Origin: Paenibacillus sp. MAHUQ-63
Lineage (GTDB): Bacteria > Bacillota > Bacilli > Paenibacillales > NBRC-103111
DNA length: 64,000 bases
Assembly (NCBI RefSeq): GCF_028765165.1
Contig: NZ_JARADB010000003.1
Span: 1,061,943 to 1,125,942 of the forward strand
Reading direction: 5' to 3'
Part shown: in pieces, positions 24,094 through 33,658 of the stretch
Numbering within the stretch: the stretch's first letter is position 1
How the letters are laid out: each line of letters opens with the position of its first letter
The notes under the pieces: generated by a model
Told to the model about the DNA's origin: nothing
The model's input: the letters and a program-made list of their open reading frames with translations, nothing else
Database searches by the model: none
Program-made: the position numbers and the translations under genes

Positions 24094-26307
24094 TTAGCTG
24101 TCTCGATATTGCCCAGGTGTCATTCCGGTCAGCTTTCGAAATGTCCGGATGAAGCCAGTCGAATTGGTATAAGTAAGACGCTCTGCAATTTCCGAGATCT
24201 TCATATCCGTCTCTTTCAGCCACTTTTTTGCCATGTTAACCCGATAATTCGTTAAGTAGTCAATAAAAGTAACACCTGTTTCCTTCTTGAAAACACGGCT
24301 TACATAAACAGGATGATATTTGAGCTGCGCGGCACACGATTCAAGGGAAATGTCCTGTTCATATCCGTTATGGATCATTTCGACCATTTGATGCGCGAGA
24401 TTGATATATTGCGAATCCGCGCGCCCTTTGAAGAAAGCAAGAGCGGGTGGCAGCATTTCCGTCTTAAACCATAACGTAATCTCTTCTACCGTGTTTAGTT
24501 TCATGAAAGTCTGGAGCACCGACTTGGTGTTGATTAAGCTTTCTAACATTCCGCCCTGCTGCTGGACATGACTATGAATCTCCGAGATCAGCTCAACCAT
24601 CACGAATTGGAAATCGTTAAATCGGATCTCTCTTTCCATGATCGACGCAATATATTGATCAAAGTGTTCGAAGGCGGCGGTTGCATCACCTGTTTTTAAT
24701 GCGTTGACCAAATAATCCTTCAAGTAATTCAGGGATGCTGCCAGATGTTTGCTGTTCTCTTGAACCGACTCGATATCATCATAATGAATGATGATATCAC
24801 TCCCGAGACGGATCCTTCTCTTCAGCGCTTCTAAAGCCTCTGTATGCGCATTCGTGGCATCCGAATATCTCGTAAAGACCCGGCTAATCCCGATACTCAC
24901 CTTCAGCTGAAGCAGCTCGTGAACCTTGGACTTAATTTCCTCTGCAGCCTGATGAAAACTCCGTTGAAGTTCTTGCGGGTCTTCCGAATCACCCGTAAGC
25001 AGAGATACCTGCGACTGATCCAGCAATAAGGATCCCAGCAACCGATTGGCCGGTAAAAGCTCGCTGACGATGTTTTGGATAGCAAATAGCAGCAGTTCCT
25101 TATCGCTTTCCATATATCTCGTATCCTGAAGAGAATCGATCTGCAGCGCAATCACACCCAGAGGTCTCCCTTTTTCCGCGAAGCCATAGGTATCACACTT
25201 GAAAGCAAATTCGCTCTCCGTAACCTGACCCATGAACAGCTTCAATAGGATGAACTCTTTCATCTGTCCCATTTGACCTTGAAGCTGCTGTTGAAATTGC
25301 TTCCTTGTTCGGAAAAGCGTATTAAATCTTTCTTCGATATAAGCAAATTCATCTTTCCTGCGGGATTCTGCGGTTTCACCGCCGAATTGTTCCATCGTTT
25401 GAAACAACCGGCGGATCGGAGAATACATCCGTCTGCTCCCGTAGAAGGCAGCAGCTGAAATCACGATAAAGACAATAAGGCAGACATTTATTGTAACGAA
25501 TGCAATTTTCTTGGATTCCATTGTTACTTGGTCAATGGAAACAACGGAAACATAGGTCCAATTATTCGAAGATACCCGATAATTCACAGCCGTAGCTTTC
25601 CCTTCGAAGTACCCGTTTGCATCCTTCACTGTTTTCAATGGCGCCATTACCGCATCTGTATGGAAGCTCGCTCCTTCATGACTCAAGAAAGGAGTGTGCT
25701 CTTCGTTCAGGACATAGATATCTCCCAGCTGCTTCGTTTGGGCTAACCCTTTTTCCAGTTCCGTCTTCGACATCTCAATAATCAACAGAGCCTTCGGGGA
25801 TGTGGAGGGTGCGATCATCGGAAGTTTTACAACCAACCGAATGCCATGTTCATCAGCAAGCCAGAATAAATTTTTGGGATTCCTTGCATAATCTTTCAAT
25901 AGCTCTTTATCTGAATATTCCTCCGTGCCAGTAAAACCTAGATTACCAATCATCCAGTCATTATCCAGATTAAGGAGATGGGTGTCCGCTACTGCGGATA
26001 AAGAGTGCAAGTTATATAAACCTTTGGCAAGGTCTGTAATTGTCTGGAAATCATCCTGATTCAAATCCTTGTACAGATTGTCCGATATCAGCGGTGAATT
26101 TATATATTGCACGGCACCCATTTCCACATTCTTCAAAACTTGCTCAATTCTCATCTGGTTCTGCAGCAAAATCTGGGCGTTACTTTCTCTAACCTTCTGC
26201 TCAATGTCCTTCGAAGAAATATGATAAGAAATCATTCCGATTGTTGTGACTGGAATAGCTACCAGCACCATGGCGAATAGGATCATGCGATATAAATAGG
26301 TGGGCAA
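24094..26307 (-). CDS. Membrane-bound AraC-family regulator (YesS-like)
   Basis: This 737-residue one-component regulator has an N-terminal membrane span (about 6-27), an extracellular Cache-like sensor to about residue 265, a second span near 270-290 and a HAMP-like cytoplasmic linker. A long middle region then leads to a C-terminal AraC domain (about 635-735) with ISLESCAAQLKYHP and MKISEIAERLTY as its two helix-turn-helix segments. Start is TTG with GAGG 7 nt upstream. It lies between the binding-protein gene and GH105, and probably activates the promoter upstream of lplB at 29884. It senses outside and binds DNA inside without a separate kinase. Confidence 0.88.
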   Translation of the reverse strand: MPTYLYRMILFAMVLVAIPVTTIGMISYHISSKDIEQKVRESNAQILLQNQMRIEQVLKNVEMGAVQYINSPLISDNLYKDLNQDDFQTITDLAKGLYNLHSLSAVADTHLLNLDNDWMIGNLGFTGTEEYSDKELLKDYARNPKNLFWLADEHGIRLVVKLPMIAPSTSPKALLIIEMSKTELEKGLAQTKQLGDIYVLNEEHTPFLSHEGASFHTDAVMAPLKTVKDANGYFEGKATAVNYRVSSNNWTYVSVVSIDQVTMESKKIAFVTINVCLIVFIVISAAAFYGSRRMYSPIRRLFQTMEQFGGETAESRRKDEFAYIEERFNTLFRTRKQFQQQLQGQMGQMKEFILLKLFMGQVTESEFAFKCDTYGFAEKGRPLGVIALQIDSLQDTRYMESDKELLLFAIQNIVSELLPANRLLGSLLLDQSQVSLLTGDSEDPQELQRSFHQAAEEIKSKVHELLQLKVSIGISRVFTRYSDATNAHTEALEALKRRIRLGSDIIIHYDDIESVQENSKHLAASLNYLKDYLVNALKTGDATAAFEHFDQYIASIMEREIRFNDFQFVMVELISEIHSHVQQQGGMLESLINTKSVLQTFMKLNTVEEITLWFKTEMLPPALAFFKGRADSQYINLAHQMVEMIHNGYEQDISLESCAAQLKYHPVYVSRVFKKETGVTFIDYLTNYRVNMAKKWLKETDMKISEIAERLTYTNSTGFIRTFRKLTGMTPGQYRDS

Positions 26308-26362
26308 ATGAATTCCTCACTTCTGTTTACTTTCGTTTCAACGACCCTAGTATACCAAACCA

Positions 26363-26390
26363 GCCGCCCGACTGTTAATAATCGGACGGC
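26363..26390 (-). terminator. Hairpin after the binding-protein gene
   Basis: GCCGCCCGA and TCGGACGGC pair with one mismatch, 33 nt after the stop at 26423. The following bases are only mildly T-rich. It probably lowers expression of the regulator and GH105 relative to the binding protein. Confidence 0.45.
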
Positions 26391-26422
26391 GACTGAATCA
26401 TTACTTCTTGGTGTATGGAACC

Positions 26423-27943
26423 TTATTTCTTCTGTTTGGCGTATTCGGCCGTGTACTCAGCGATTACCTTCTCGCCGCCTGCTTTCAACCATTTATCAAC
26501 CTCTGTCTGCCAGCCGGCGTCATCGATTTTCCCCATAATGTATTTGGTTTGGGCATCGCGAATCATGTTATCCAGCTCCACGCCTTTCTCCGTGTATGTC
26601 TTGGAATAATACGTCAAAGCTACGTTCGGCACGGCATTTTTCAGATTGTCTTGCGCTATTTTCGAACCTTTTGCCTGTAGCTCGGATTGCTTCAAAGGTA
26701 TACCTTTACCTGCTGTTTCAAACGAAGGCAAGCTGTCACGGTATGGTTTAACTTCAAGGTTGAACAACGTCAAATCTTTAAATTGACCTTTGCCGTCCTC
26801 TGTCTTAGTGAAGTGTTTACCTTCAATTCCCCTCGTCAACAACGTTGACATTTCAGCATCAAGCAGCTTATCGAAGAAGCCTAACAACAGCTTCAACTCC
26901 GCTTCTGTTTTCACACTTGATTTGGGGAACAGGAAGAAGCCGTTGTTTCCAGACTCAGCGGGCACCTTAAGTCCGGATGGGCCTTCAAATGGCACGACAT
27001 CGACAACTGCCGTTGGGGTAGACTTCAGTACGTTGTCCGAAGAAAGCTGTGCAGCCGTTGCTACCGTGTTAACACGGATGCCCACTTTACCCGCATTCCA
27101 TTTATTATCGGAATCAGCCGATTGCACGATGGAGAAATCCTGATTAATTAATTTCTCAGCATACATACGTTTTAATAACTTCAACGAATCCATATATGGC
27201 TTTGTCATAAATTCAGCTACGATTTTACCATTCTCAACCCCCCACTTATTAGGTGCTCCATTCGGAACGGAAAGCCGAGTCATAAAGCTGGCGCTCGTGG
27301 CTGGATCGTTATAGTTTTTATCTAGAAATAAGCCGTAAGTATCCGCTTGGCCGTTCTTATCCGGATCTTTTTCTGCAACTGCTTTAGCCATATTGTACCA
27401 ATCATCCAGGGTAACGGGAGGCTTTAGGCCAAGCGCACTAAACCAGTCTTTGCGATAAATGATTCCGGCACGCCCAATATCACGGTATAACGGAAGCCCA
27501 TACAGTTTGCCGTCCACTTTGATGTTGTCGTAATACATCGGGCTAAGTTCCGATAAATTTTTGTAATCCTTCAATAACGGACCAATTTCCCAGAACAAGC
27601 CGGACTGGATGGCATTCAGCGTGGAAGCGTTAGCTTTCACTTTAAAAGCTTTGGGCATTTCGTTAGAAGCAATCATGATGTTCTTCTTGTCTTCAAAAGC
27701 AGCATCCGGAATCCATTGAATATCGATTTTGGCATTCGTATATTTCTCTATCGCCTGCTCAATATCGCTGCCTTTTTTAGGCGCCTCTCCGACTTGCGGC
27801 GTAGCGATGGTCACTGTTAGAGGCGTTTTATCCGCCGCCGCTTTGTCCTCTTGCTTCGGATCTGTGCTGTTACCGCATCCTGCAAGAGTTCCTGTTGTCA
27901 ACGCGATGGAGCAAAGTAAAGCCATATACCCTTTTCCAATCAT
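26423..27943 (-). CDS. LplA-like sugar-binding lipoprotein
   Basis: This 506-residue extracellular solute-binding protein is of the long type paired with LplB/LplC permeases. The signal is a lipoprotein one, with TLAGC giving lipidated Cys22. GGAGGG lies 6 nt before the ATG. It follows lplB and lplC and precedes the YesS-like regulator. The ligand is inferred from the co-transcribed GH105 as an unsaturated rhamnogalacturonan-derived oligosaccharide. Confidence 0.92.
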   Translation of the reverse strand: MIGKGYMALLCSIALTTGTLAGCGNSTDPKQEDKAAADKTPLTVTIATPQVGEAPKKGSDIEQAIEKYTNAKIDIQWIPDAAFEDKKNIMIASNEMPKAFKVKANASTLNAIQSGLFWEIGPLLKDYKNLSELSPMYYDNIKVDGKLYGLPLYRDIGRAGIIYRKDWFSALGLKPPVTLDDWYNMAKAVAEKDPDKNGQADTYGLFLDKNYNDPATSASFMTRLSVPNGAPNKWGVENGKIVAEFMTKPYMDSLKLLKRMYAEKLINQDFSIVQSADSDNKWNAGKVGIRVNTVATAAQLSSDNVLKSTPTAVVDVVPFEGPSGLKVPAESGNNGFFLFPKSSVKTEAELKLLLGFFDKLLDAEMSTLLTRGIEGKHFTKTEDGKGQFKDLTLFNLEVKPYRDSLPSFETAGKGIPLKQSELQAKGSKIAQDNLKNAVPNVALTYYSKTYTEKGVELDNMIRDAQTKYIMGKIDDAGWQTEVDKWLKAGGEKVIAEYTAEYAKQKK

Positions 27944-28003
27944 CCTTAACCCTCCCTAATTATGAATCATATGGTATATTCGCAAAGACAAACCTTTTAT
28001 AGG

Positions 28004-28885
28004 TTATCCCTTTACCGAGCCTAAGAAAACGCCTTTCGCGAAATGCTTCTGCAAGAATGGATAGACGAGAACGATCGGGATTGTCGCAACCACAATCGAC
28101 GCCATACGAATCGTTTGAGGCAAATAATCCGTTGGATCGGACTGCGAGGCCGAATCTCCGATTTTATCCTGAGACATGAGCACAATTTGCCTTAGCACCA
28201 CCTGTACGGGCCATTTCTCAGAATCGTTGATATAAATGACCGCGTGGAAGAACGTATTCCAATGTCCTACCGCGTAAAACAGTCCGAATGTCGCCATCGC
28301 CGGCATCGATAAGGGCAGAACAATTCTGAACAACGTACCGATATCATTGCAGCCGTCAATTCTCGCAGCATCTTCCAACCCATCCGGAATCTGCTGAAAG
28401 AAGTTTTTCAGAACAACTAAGTTAAACGCACTGATGGCTGTTGGAATCATAAGAGACCAATAGGAATTGATCAGTCCAACTGATTTAACGACGAAGTAAG
28501 TCGGGATCATACCGCCGCTGAAAAGCATCGTAATGAGAATCAATAGCATGAACGCTCTACGGCCGCGCAAGGTGGCCCGAGCCAATGGATACGCTGTGAA
28601 TGAAGTCAGTATCAAATTGATCAATGTTCCTAAAACGGTTACATAAATCGATACTCCAATACTTCTAATCATCGTGTCCGTTGAAAAGATGTATTTATAC
28701 GCGCTAAGCGTAAATTCAGTAGGGATCAGCAGCAGCCCGCCTTTGACAACCTCGGATGGTGCTGCGAACGAAACCGAAACAATATAGACAAATGGAATAA
28801 TAGTGATTAAAGAAACGAGAGTCAATAGCGCATAGTTAACCCAATCGAACATTTTATTGCTGAATGTCTTGTCATTCGTTGGCAT
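28004..28885 (-). CDS. LplC-like sugar ABC permease
   Basis: This second permease, about 293 residues, has six hydrophobic spans and an EAA loop (EDAARIDGCNDIGTLFRIVLP). It ends with the typical KGVFLGSVKG tail. AGGAGG is 12 nt before ATG 28885; the TTG at 28897 directly abuts the ribosome site and is unlikely. It follows lplB by 39 nt. No ATPase gene is nearby. Confidence 0.92.
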   Translation of the reverse strand: MPTNDKTFSNKMFDWVNYALLTLVSLITIIPFVYIVSVSFAAPSEVVKGGLLLIPTEFTLSAYKYIFSTDTMIRSIGVSIYVTVLGTLINLILTSFTAYPLARATLRGRRAFMLLILITMLFSGGMIPTYFVVKSVGLINSYWSLMIPTAISAFNLVVLKNFFQQIPDGLEDAARIDGCNDIGTLFRIVLPLSMPAMATFGLFYAVGHWNTFFHAVIYINDSEKWPVQVVLRQIVLMSQDKIGDSASQSDPTDYLPQTIRMASIVVATIPIVLVYPFLQKHFAKGVFLGSVKG

Positions 28886-28924
28886 TGTTGATCTCAACCT
28901 CCTAAGAGCTACCCATAACTATAG

Positions 28925-29884
28925 TTAGTACACGCCTTCTTCGCCGAATTTCTTCGCCAATCGATTCGCACCTAGCACAAGTACGAGCCCAACCAACGAT
29001 TTGAACAAACCAACTGCAGCACTGTAACTATACTGAGCCTGTGTTAAACCCTTCATATACACATAGGTATCGAACACTTCGCCGACTTCCCGGTTCATAG
29101 AGTTCAACATTAGAAAGATATGCTCAAAACCTGTATCCAGGAAGCTTCCCAATCTTAGAATAAACAGGATCACAATCGTGCTGCGGATAGCAGGAATCGT
29201 GATGTGCCAGAGCTGACGCCACCGGCCGGCCCCATCCATCCGAGCGGCTTCATATAATTGCAAATCTACCCCGGATAAAGCGGCCAAAAAGATAATCGTC
29301 CCCCAGCCTGCCTCTTTCCAGATCGACTGACCGATGATCATCGGTCTGAACCATTCCTCGCTTAGCATAAACGGAATTTTCTCAAACCCAAAGTGCACAA
29401 GCAATTCATTCGCGACGCCGCCCTCTGTCGTAAATAGCACATAAAATATACCGACCGCGACGACCCACGATATGAAATGCGGCAAATAGAGCAATGTTTG
29501 GACAACTCGTTTGAACACTTCTCTTCTCGCTTCATTAATCATGAGGGCTAGTAGGATCGGAAGCGGAAAAAAGAAGACTAAATTATAAATGGCTAGCAGT
29601 AAAGTATTTCGAAAAAGCGACCAGAATTGGGGCTCCAGAAAAAACCGCTCAAAATGTTTAAAGCCGACCCAGGGACTGTTTATAAATCCGGTAAAAGGCT
29701 TGTAGTCCTGAAACGCCATGACGAGACCAAGCATGGGTACATATTTAAATACGACAAAATACAAGATCCCAGGAAACAAAAGTACATACATCCATCGATC
29801 TCTTAAGAGATCCCGTACAAGCTGTGATCGTTTCAACGAGCTAACTTGAGCTCTTTGTATCTGTGCTTCCAAAGGTTGCGTCAC
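28925..29884 (-). CDS. LplB-like sugar ABC permease
   Basis: This first permease (319 residues) opens the rhamnogalacturonan-type operon. The family pattern LLFPGILYFVVFKYVPMLG lies near residues 36-54, and an EAA loop is seen as EAARMDGAGRWRQLWHITIP. Start is GTG with AGGAGG 7 nt upstream. The operon promoter lies in 29885-30162 and carries the ATGTAAGGGTTTTC motif about 104 nt upstream. Confidence 0.92.
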   Translation of the reverse strand: MTQPLEAQIQRAQVSSLKRSQLVRDLLRDRWMYVLLFPGILYFVVFKYVPMLGLVMAFQDYKPFTGFINSPWVGFKHFERFFLEPQFWSLFRNTLLLAIYNLVFFFPLPILLALMINEARREVFKRVVQTLLYLPHFISWVVAVGIFYVLFTTEGGVANELLVHFGFEKIPFMLSEEWFRPMIIGQSIWKEAGWGTIIFLAALSGVDLQLYEAARMDGAGRWRQLWHITIPAIRSTIVILFILRLGSFLDTGFEHIFLMLNSMNREVGEVFDTYVYMKGLTQAQYSYSAAVGLFKSLVGLVLVLGANRLAKKFGEEGVY

Positions 29885-29985
29885 TCGACTTCCTCCTGAC
29901 TGAAAAGTGATTGGTTTCTATCTCGATGATACGTTATCAATCTCGTTACAGGCTATCGTACTCATTTAACTTCTTTATTCGAAAC

Positions 29986-30001
29986 ATGAAAACCCTTACA
30001 T
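29986..30001 (-). promoter_or_regulatory. cre-like motif upstream of lplB
   Basis: Minus-strand ATGTAAGGGTTTTCAT matches the cre consensus except that the central CG is GG. Its first 14 bases are identical to 7685-7698. It may be a weak cre or part of an AraC-type activator site. Confidence 0.45.
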
Positions 30002-30157
30002 GACGCGGATTTCAGCGGGAGGTAATTCCCTTTATTCGTACAACTGGGCTAATTTTCTCGCGAATAACGGGAGAAATTCCAGTTACGCTTTGCGGCTGAC
30101 CAAGCAAGCTCGGCTCCCTCAACGAGAGAGCCACGCCGCCCCACGCCGCAGATCAAG

Positions 30158-30189
30158 AAAAAACCGTCAGGGAATATCGCCCTGACGGT
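30158..30189 (-). terminator. Terminator of the DUF5060-hydrolase operon
   Basis: A perfect 10-bp stem (ACCGTCAGGG 30163-30172, CCCTGACGGT 30180-30189) is followed on the minus strand by a run of six T (30158-30163). It lies about 90 nt after the stop at 30282. Confidence 0.82.
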
Positions 30190-30281
30190 CCGCTCTTATG
30201 CTTCTTCTCAAAATGTTCTTTAATCATCCGTACGGCCTCGTCCTTGCAGCCCTTCATCGCCGTTGATGGCCGTTAAATAAG

Positions 30282-31751
30282 TTACACTCGAGTTATCCTT
30301 ACTGCTATATAGGTCTTACCAGGAAGCGCGATCTCGGTCTTTCCGGAAAAGACTCCTTCCAGCCTCGTTACGCTCATCTCCCACGTATCCATCCATTCAA
30401 TCATAAACTGGCCATCTTCAGGCAAATCGATGACTCGATGGGCCGGCCGATGAATCCCAAAATAGTACAAATAATAGTGTCCATCTATACCGATTGTGGG
30501 TACATCACGCACCGGTAACGGTCTAAGGTCAACCGGCGCTTGTTCGAGGACGCTGCGCAAAAAGGCAATTCGTGACGGGCTGTCCCCATACAGCTTTCCG
30601 CCTTTAGCCCACCAGATGATCATCTCAGGGTGCACATACGTTTCCCCGTGGGTAACATAGCCCCCGCGGGCTACCCCGTCCCAGCACCTTCGCACCATCT
30701 CTTCGGCGGTCAAGTTGCCCCAACGATGCTGCACGTTGCCTTCATAACAGCATTCGTCAACAATGACGGGCTTGCGGTAGAGCTTACTCCACTCTTGGGT
30801 GAACGACAAATCCCAGTGCTGAATGCTGCAGTGCGTCACCCACGGTTTGCCGTGATCGTACATGATGATGCTGGATGGATCATACATCCGCGTTCCGTTA
30901 TGTATCGACCGCAAATGCTGGTAAGGGTCTTCCTCCTGCAAAATACGGAACAGCCGGTCCCAATCATCCATCTGTTTCTCGCGCATGAAATCGTACTCGT
31001 TGGCGAGGGACCACCAGACGTTACGGAATGAAGCCAACCTCGCTACGACATAACGCAGATAATAAGCATCGGTCTCCGCATCAAGCGAATCAAAGCCCCA
31101 TCGTCCCTTGTCGTAAGGGTGAAACAGAATGAGATCCGCTTCGATGCCGAGCTTTTGCAAGGAGGTCAAATGACGCTCCAGCTTGTGAAAAAAAGCGGGC
31201 TCGAAGCGCGTGTGGTCGAAGTTTTCCTTGCTGTCGCCGACAAAAGGAAACACGTCCGGCTCCGTTGCATTGTAGCTGTAATTCTTCGGAAACACACACA
31301 TGCGGATTTTATTGAACGGCGATTGCGCAAGCGTCTCGAGAGTTTCCTGCTGCAATTCATTCGTCTGATGGATCCAAGCATAACTGGTCGTACCGAAAGG
31401 CAGATAACGCTCGCCGTCTTCGTAAACGAAATGAAATTCATCGCGCACCCGCACTGGACCATGATTCCCCTTTGCCGGCGGTGTGCAGACAAAACTTCCA
31501 ACCTTTCCGTTCAACTCTGCAGCATCGCTTTCCGTTTCAAATGCCCACTCTCCGATCGTATCCGGCATAAAGCGGATGCGATAAACACCTTCACCGTCGT
31601 AAAATCCCTGAATTCGTACCGATCTGTTTTTGTGGCGGAAGATCGCCTGCAGCTGGTTATCCTTGAACGGATTGCCGTTCTCAGGCCCACGGAGCGATAG
31701 CTCGTATATCCCCCAACGTTCCACACTCTCTTGCAGTTGTCCTACTAACAA
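30282..31751 (-). CDS. DUF5060/DUF4038-type putative glycoside hydrolase
   Basis: The domains of this 489-residue protein appear to be an N-terminal DUF5060 beta-sandwich (about 8-95), a (beta/alpha)8 barrel of the DUF4038 kind (about 110-400) and a C-terminal DUF5605-like sandwich. Candidate catalytic residues are the Glu in WWSLANEYD (after strand 4) and the Glu in PVIVDECCYEG (strand 7). Together they fit a retaining clan GH-A enzyme. There is no signal peptide, so it should act on imported sugar. Start is TTG with AGGAGGGG 6 nt upstream. It ends the operon of binding protein and two permeases. The substrate is unknown; relatives with DUF4038 act on pectin side chains. Confidence 0.83.
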   Translation of the reverse strand: MLVGQLQESVERWGIYELSLRGPENGNPFKDNQLQAIFRHKNRSVRIQGFYDGEGVYRIRFMPDTIGEWAFETESDAAELNGKVGSFVCTPPAKGNHGPVRVRDEFHFVYEDGERYLPFGTTSYAWIHQTNELQQETLETLAQSPFNKIRMCVFPKNYSYNATEPDVFPFVGDSKENFDHTRFEPAFFHKLERHLTSLQKLGIEADLILFHPYDKGRWGFDSLDAETDAYYLRYVVARLASFRNVWWSLANEYDFMREKQMDDWDRLFRILQEEDPYQHLRSIHNGTRMYDPSSIIMYDHGKPWVTHCSIQHWDLSFTQEWSKLYRKPVIVDECCYEGNVQHRWGNLTAEEMVRRCWDGVARGGYVTHGETYVHPEMIIWWAKGGKLYGDSPSRIAFLRSVLEQAPVDLRPLPVRDVPTIGIDGHYYLYYFGIHRPAHRVIDLPEDGQFMIEWMDTWEMSVTRLEGVFSGKTEIALPGKTYIAVRITRV

Positions 31752-31778
31752 ATGTAACCCCTCCTAGATAATGATGTT

Positions 31779-32621
31779 CTAACCTTTTACGCCTGAAGTC
31801 GCGATGCCATCGACGAAATATCGCTGCATCGAGAAGAAAATAATCAAACAAGGCAGCAGCGACAGGGCTGACATGGCAAACAGCGAACCGAAAGAAGATT
31901 CGCCTGTCGAATCCATGAACAATCTGAGGCCGAGCGGGACCGTGAACAGTTCGGAGGAACTGAGATAGAGCATATGACTAAAGAAGTCGTCCCACGACCC
32001 AATGAATGTGAAGAGCGCAGTGGTGATAAGCGCCGGTTTGGCTAGAGGCATAATGATGCGCCAGAAGATCTGAATTTGACCGCAGCCATCTATGGTCGCA
32101 GACTCATCAAGCTCCCGTGGTAAGCCACGCACAAACTGTACCATCAAAAAAATGAAGAAGGCCTCGGTGGCGAGAAATTTGGGCACGATCAGAGGAAGAT
32201 ACGTATCGACCCAATCCAGCTTTTTGAACAAAATGTATTGGGGAATAATCGTGACATGATGCGGAAGCATAATTGTGACCAGCATGAGCGCGAACCAAAG
32301 TTTTTTCAACGTGAAATTGAGCCTTCCGAAAGCATAAGCGGCAAATGCGCAAGATAGGAGATTACCTATGACAGACAGAATAGCCACGAGGAAAGAGTTG
32401 AAGAAAAATACGCTGAATTTATTGCCGCCTATGCCATTCCAGCCTTTGATGTAGTTGTCAAAAGTTACTTCGGACGGCCAAATGCGCAAATCCGTAAAAA
32501 TGACGTTTTCCGGCTTGAACGAGCTGCTTATCAACCAGCCGATGGGGTAGAGCATGAGTACTGCAAACGCCACAATAAAAATATGAATGATCAGCTTTTG
32601 CAAATTAAGGCGCTGTGCCAT
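31779..32621 (-). CDS. Sugar ABC transporter permease, MalG type
   Basis: This second permease, about 280 residues, has six spans and an EAA loop (DESATIDGCGQIQIFWRIIMP) and ends in TSGVKG. I place the start at ATG 32621, one nucleotide after the upstream permease stop, with a GGGGGG site 7 nt before it. The longer ATG 32636 would overlap the upstream gene and has no site. It feeds the DUF5060-hydrolase pathway. Confidence 0.9.
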   Translation of the reverse strand: MAQRLNLQKLIIHIFIVAFAVLMLYPIGWLISSSFKPENVIFTDLRIWPSEVTFDNYIKGWNGIGGNKFSVFFFNSFLVAILSVIGNLLSCAFAAYAFGRLNFTLKKLWFALMLVTIMLPHHVTIIPQYILFKKLDWVDTYLPLIVPKFLATEAFFIFLMVQFVRGLPRELDESATIDGCGQIQIFWRIIMPLAKPALITTALFTFIGSWDDFFSHMLYLSSSELFTVPLGLRLFMDSTGESSFGSLFAMSALSLLPCLIIFFSMQRYFVDGIATSGVKG

Positions 32622-32622
32622 C

Positions 32623-33579
32623 TCATTTCCCCCCATCCTGATAGTTGACCCAGTACTTGGACGAACCGAAAGTCAATGCGGTAAAAATAGCGATAATCAC
32701 AAGGAGCAGCCACGCCATTGCAGATGCGTATCCCATTTCATAGAAAGAAAAGCCCTTCAGGTACAAATACAGTGTATAAAAAAGTGTTGAATCGATTGGA
32801 CCGCCTGTGCCGGCGCTTATGATGAAAGAAGATGTAAACGCCTGGAACGCGCCGATAATCCCCATAACCAGATTGAAGAAAATAACCGGTGTAAGCAAGG
32901 GGATCGTGATTTTCAAAAACTGCTGCACGATCGGCGCTCCATCTACCTGCGCTGCTTCGTATAGTTCTGTTGGGATTTGCTTAAGGCCCGCCAGAAAAAT
33001 AATCATCGATGAACCGAACTGCCAAGCAGCTAATGCGACGATCGAGTACAGCGCAAATTTCGGGTTGGCGATCCAGTCCGGCGCCTGCCAGCCGAATACG
33101 TCGAGCAGGAAGGCATTCACTATACCGTTGCCTCCGAAAATTTTGCGCCAAAGAACCGCAATTGCTACACTTCCTCCGAGAAGTGAAGGGATATAGTAGA
33201 CGGTTCTGTAAAATCCAACGCCTCGCAAGCCCTTGTTCAGCAGCAGCGCGACTAACAGGGCGAATGCCAATCGGACAGGTACCGAGGTAAGTACGTAGGT
33301 GAAGGTTACCCCTAGTGATTTGACCAGCCGAGGATCGTCGATGAACATTTTCTCATAGTTATCCAAGCCAATCCACTTCGCAGGAGACAATACGTCATAG
33401 GAAGTAAAAGAAAGATATACCGAGCTGATCATCGGGCCTACGGTAAGCGCAAAAAAACCGACGAGCCACGGAAGCAAAAACAAGTACGGGACGGCGTTCT
33501 TCTCCCACATTTTTCTTAGATAAGACTTTTTAACCTGGCCGGCAACCATTGGGGTTTGTTCTAATGCAGTTTGTTTCAA
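32623..33579 (-). CDS. Sugar ABC transporter permease, MalF/UgpA type
   Basis: This first permease (318 residues) has a cytoplasmic N-terminus, hydrophobic spans starting near residue 33, and the EAA loop YEAAQVDGAPIVQQFLKITIP. Start is TTG with GGAGG 7 nt upstream. It is separated from the binding-protein gene by 79 nt containing a hairpin (33616-33645). Confidence 0.91.
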   Translation of the reverse strand: MKQTALEQTPMVAGQVKKSYLRKMWEKNAVPYLFLLPWLVGFFALTVGPMISSVYLSFTSYDVLSPAKWIGLDNYEKMFIDDPRLVKSLGVTFTYVLTSVPVRLAFALLVALLLNKGLRGVGFYRTVYYIPSLLGGSVAIAVLWRKIFGGNGIVNAFLLDVFGWQAPDWIANPKFALYSIVALAAWQFGSSMIIFLAGLKQIPTELYEAAQVDGAPIVQQFLKITIPLLTPVIFFNLVMGIIGAFQAFTSSFIISAGTGGPIDSTLFYTLYLYLKGFSFYEMGYASAMAWLLLVIIAIFTALTFGSSKYWVNYQDGGK

Positions 33580-33615
33580 AGTGCCGCCTCCATTCCATCC
33601 AAATTTGTGAATAAG

Positions 33616-33645
33616 CTAGCCAGCGGCAAGCAATACGCCGGCTAG
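33616..33645 (-). terminator. Intra-operon hairpin after the binding-protein gene
   Basis: CTAGCC (33616-33621) pairs with GGCTAG (33640-33645), with extra inner G-C pairs. It is 14 nt after the binding-protein stop and has no T-run, so it is likely an attenuator or mRNA-stabilising element. Confidence 0.45.
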
Positions 33646-33658
33646 TCGGATACTCAGC

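Larger units (their letters stand above)
29885..30281. other. Promoter region of lplB and terminator of the preceding operon
   Basis: This stretch of about 400 bases has no gene. It holds the shared cre-like word (29986-30001), presumably the lplB promoter, and the terminator hairpin (30158-30189) of the DUF5060-enzyme operon. Nothing else was recognised. Confidence 0.6.
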
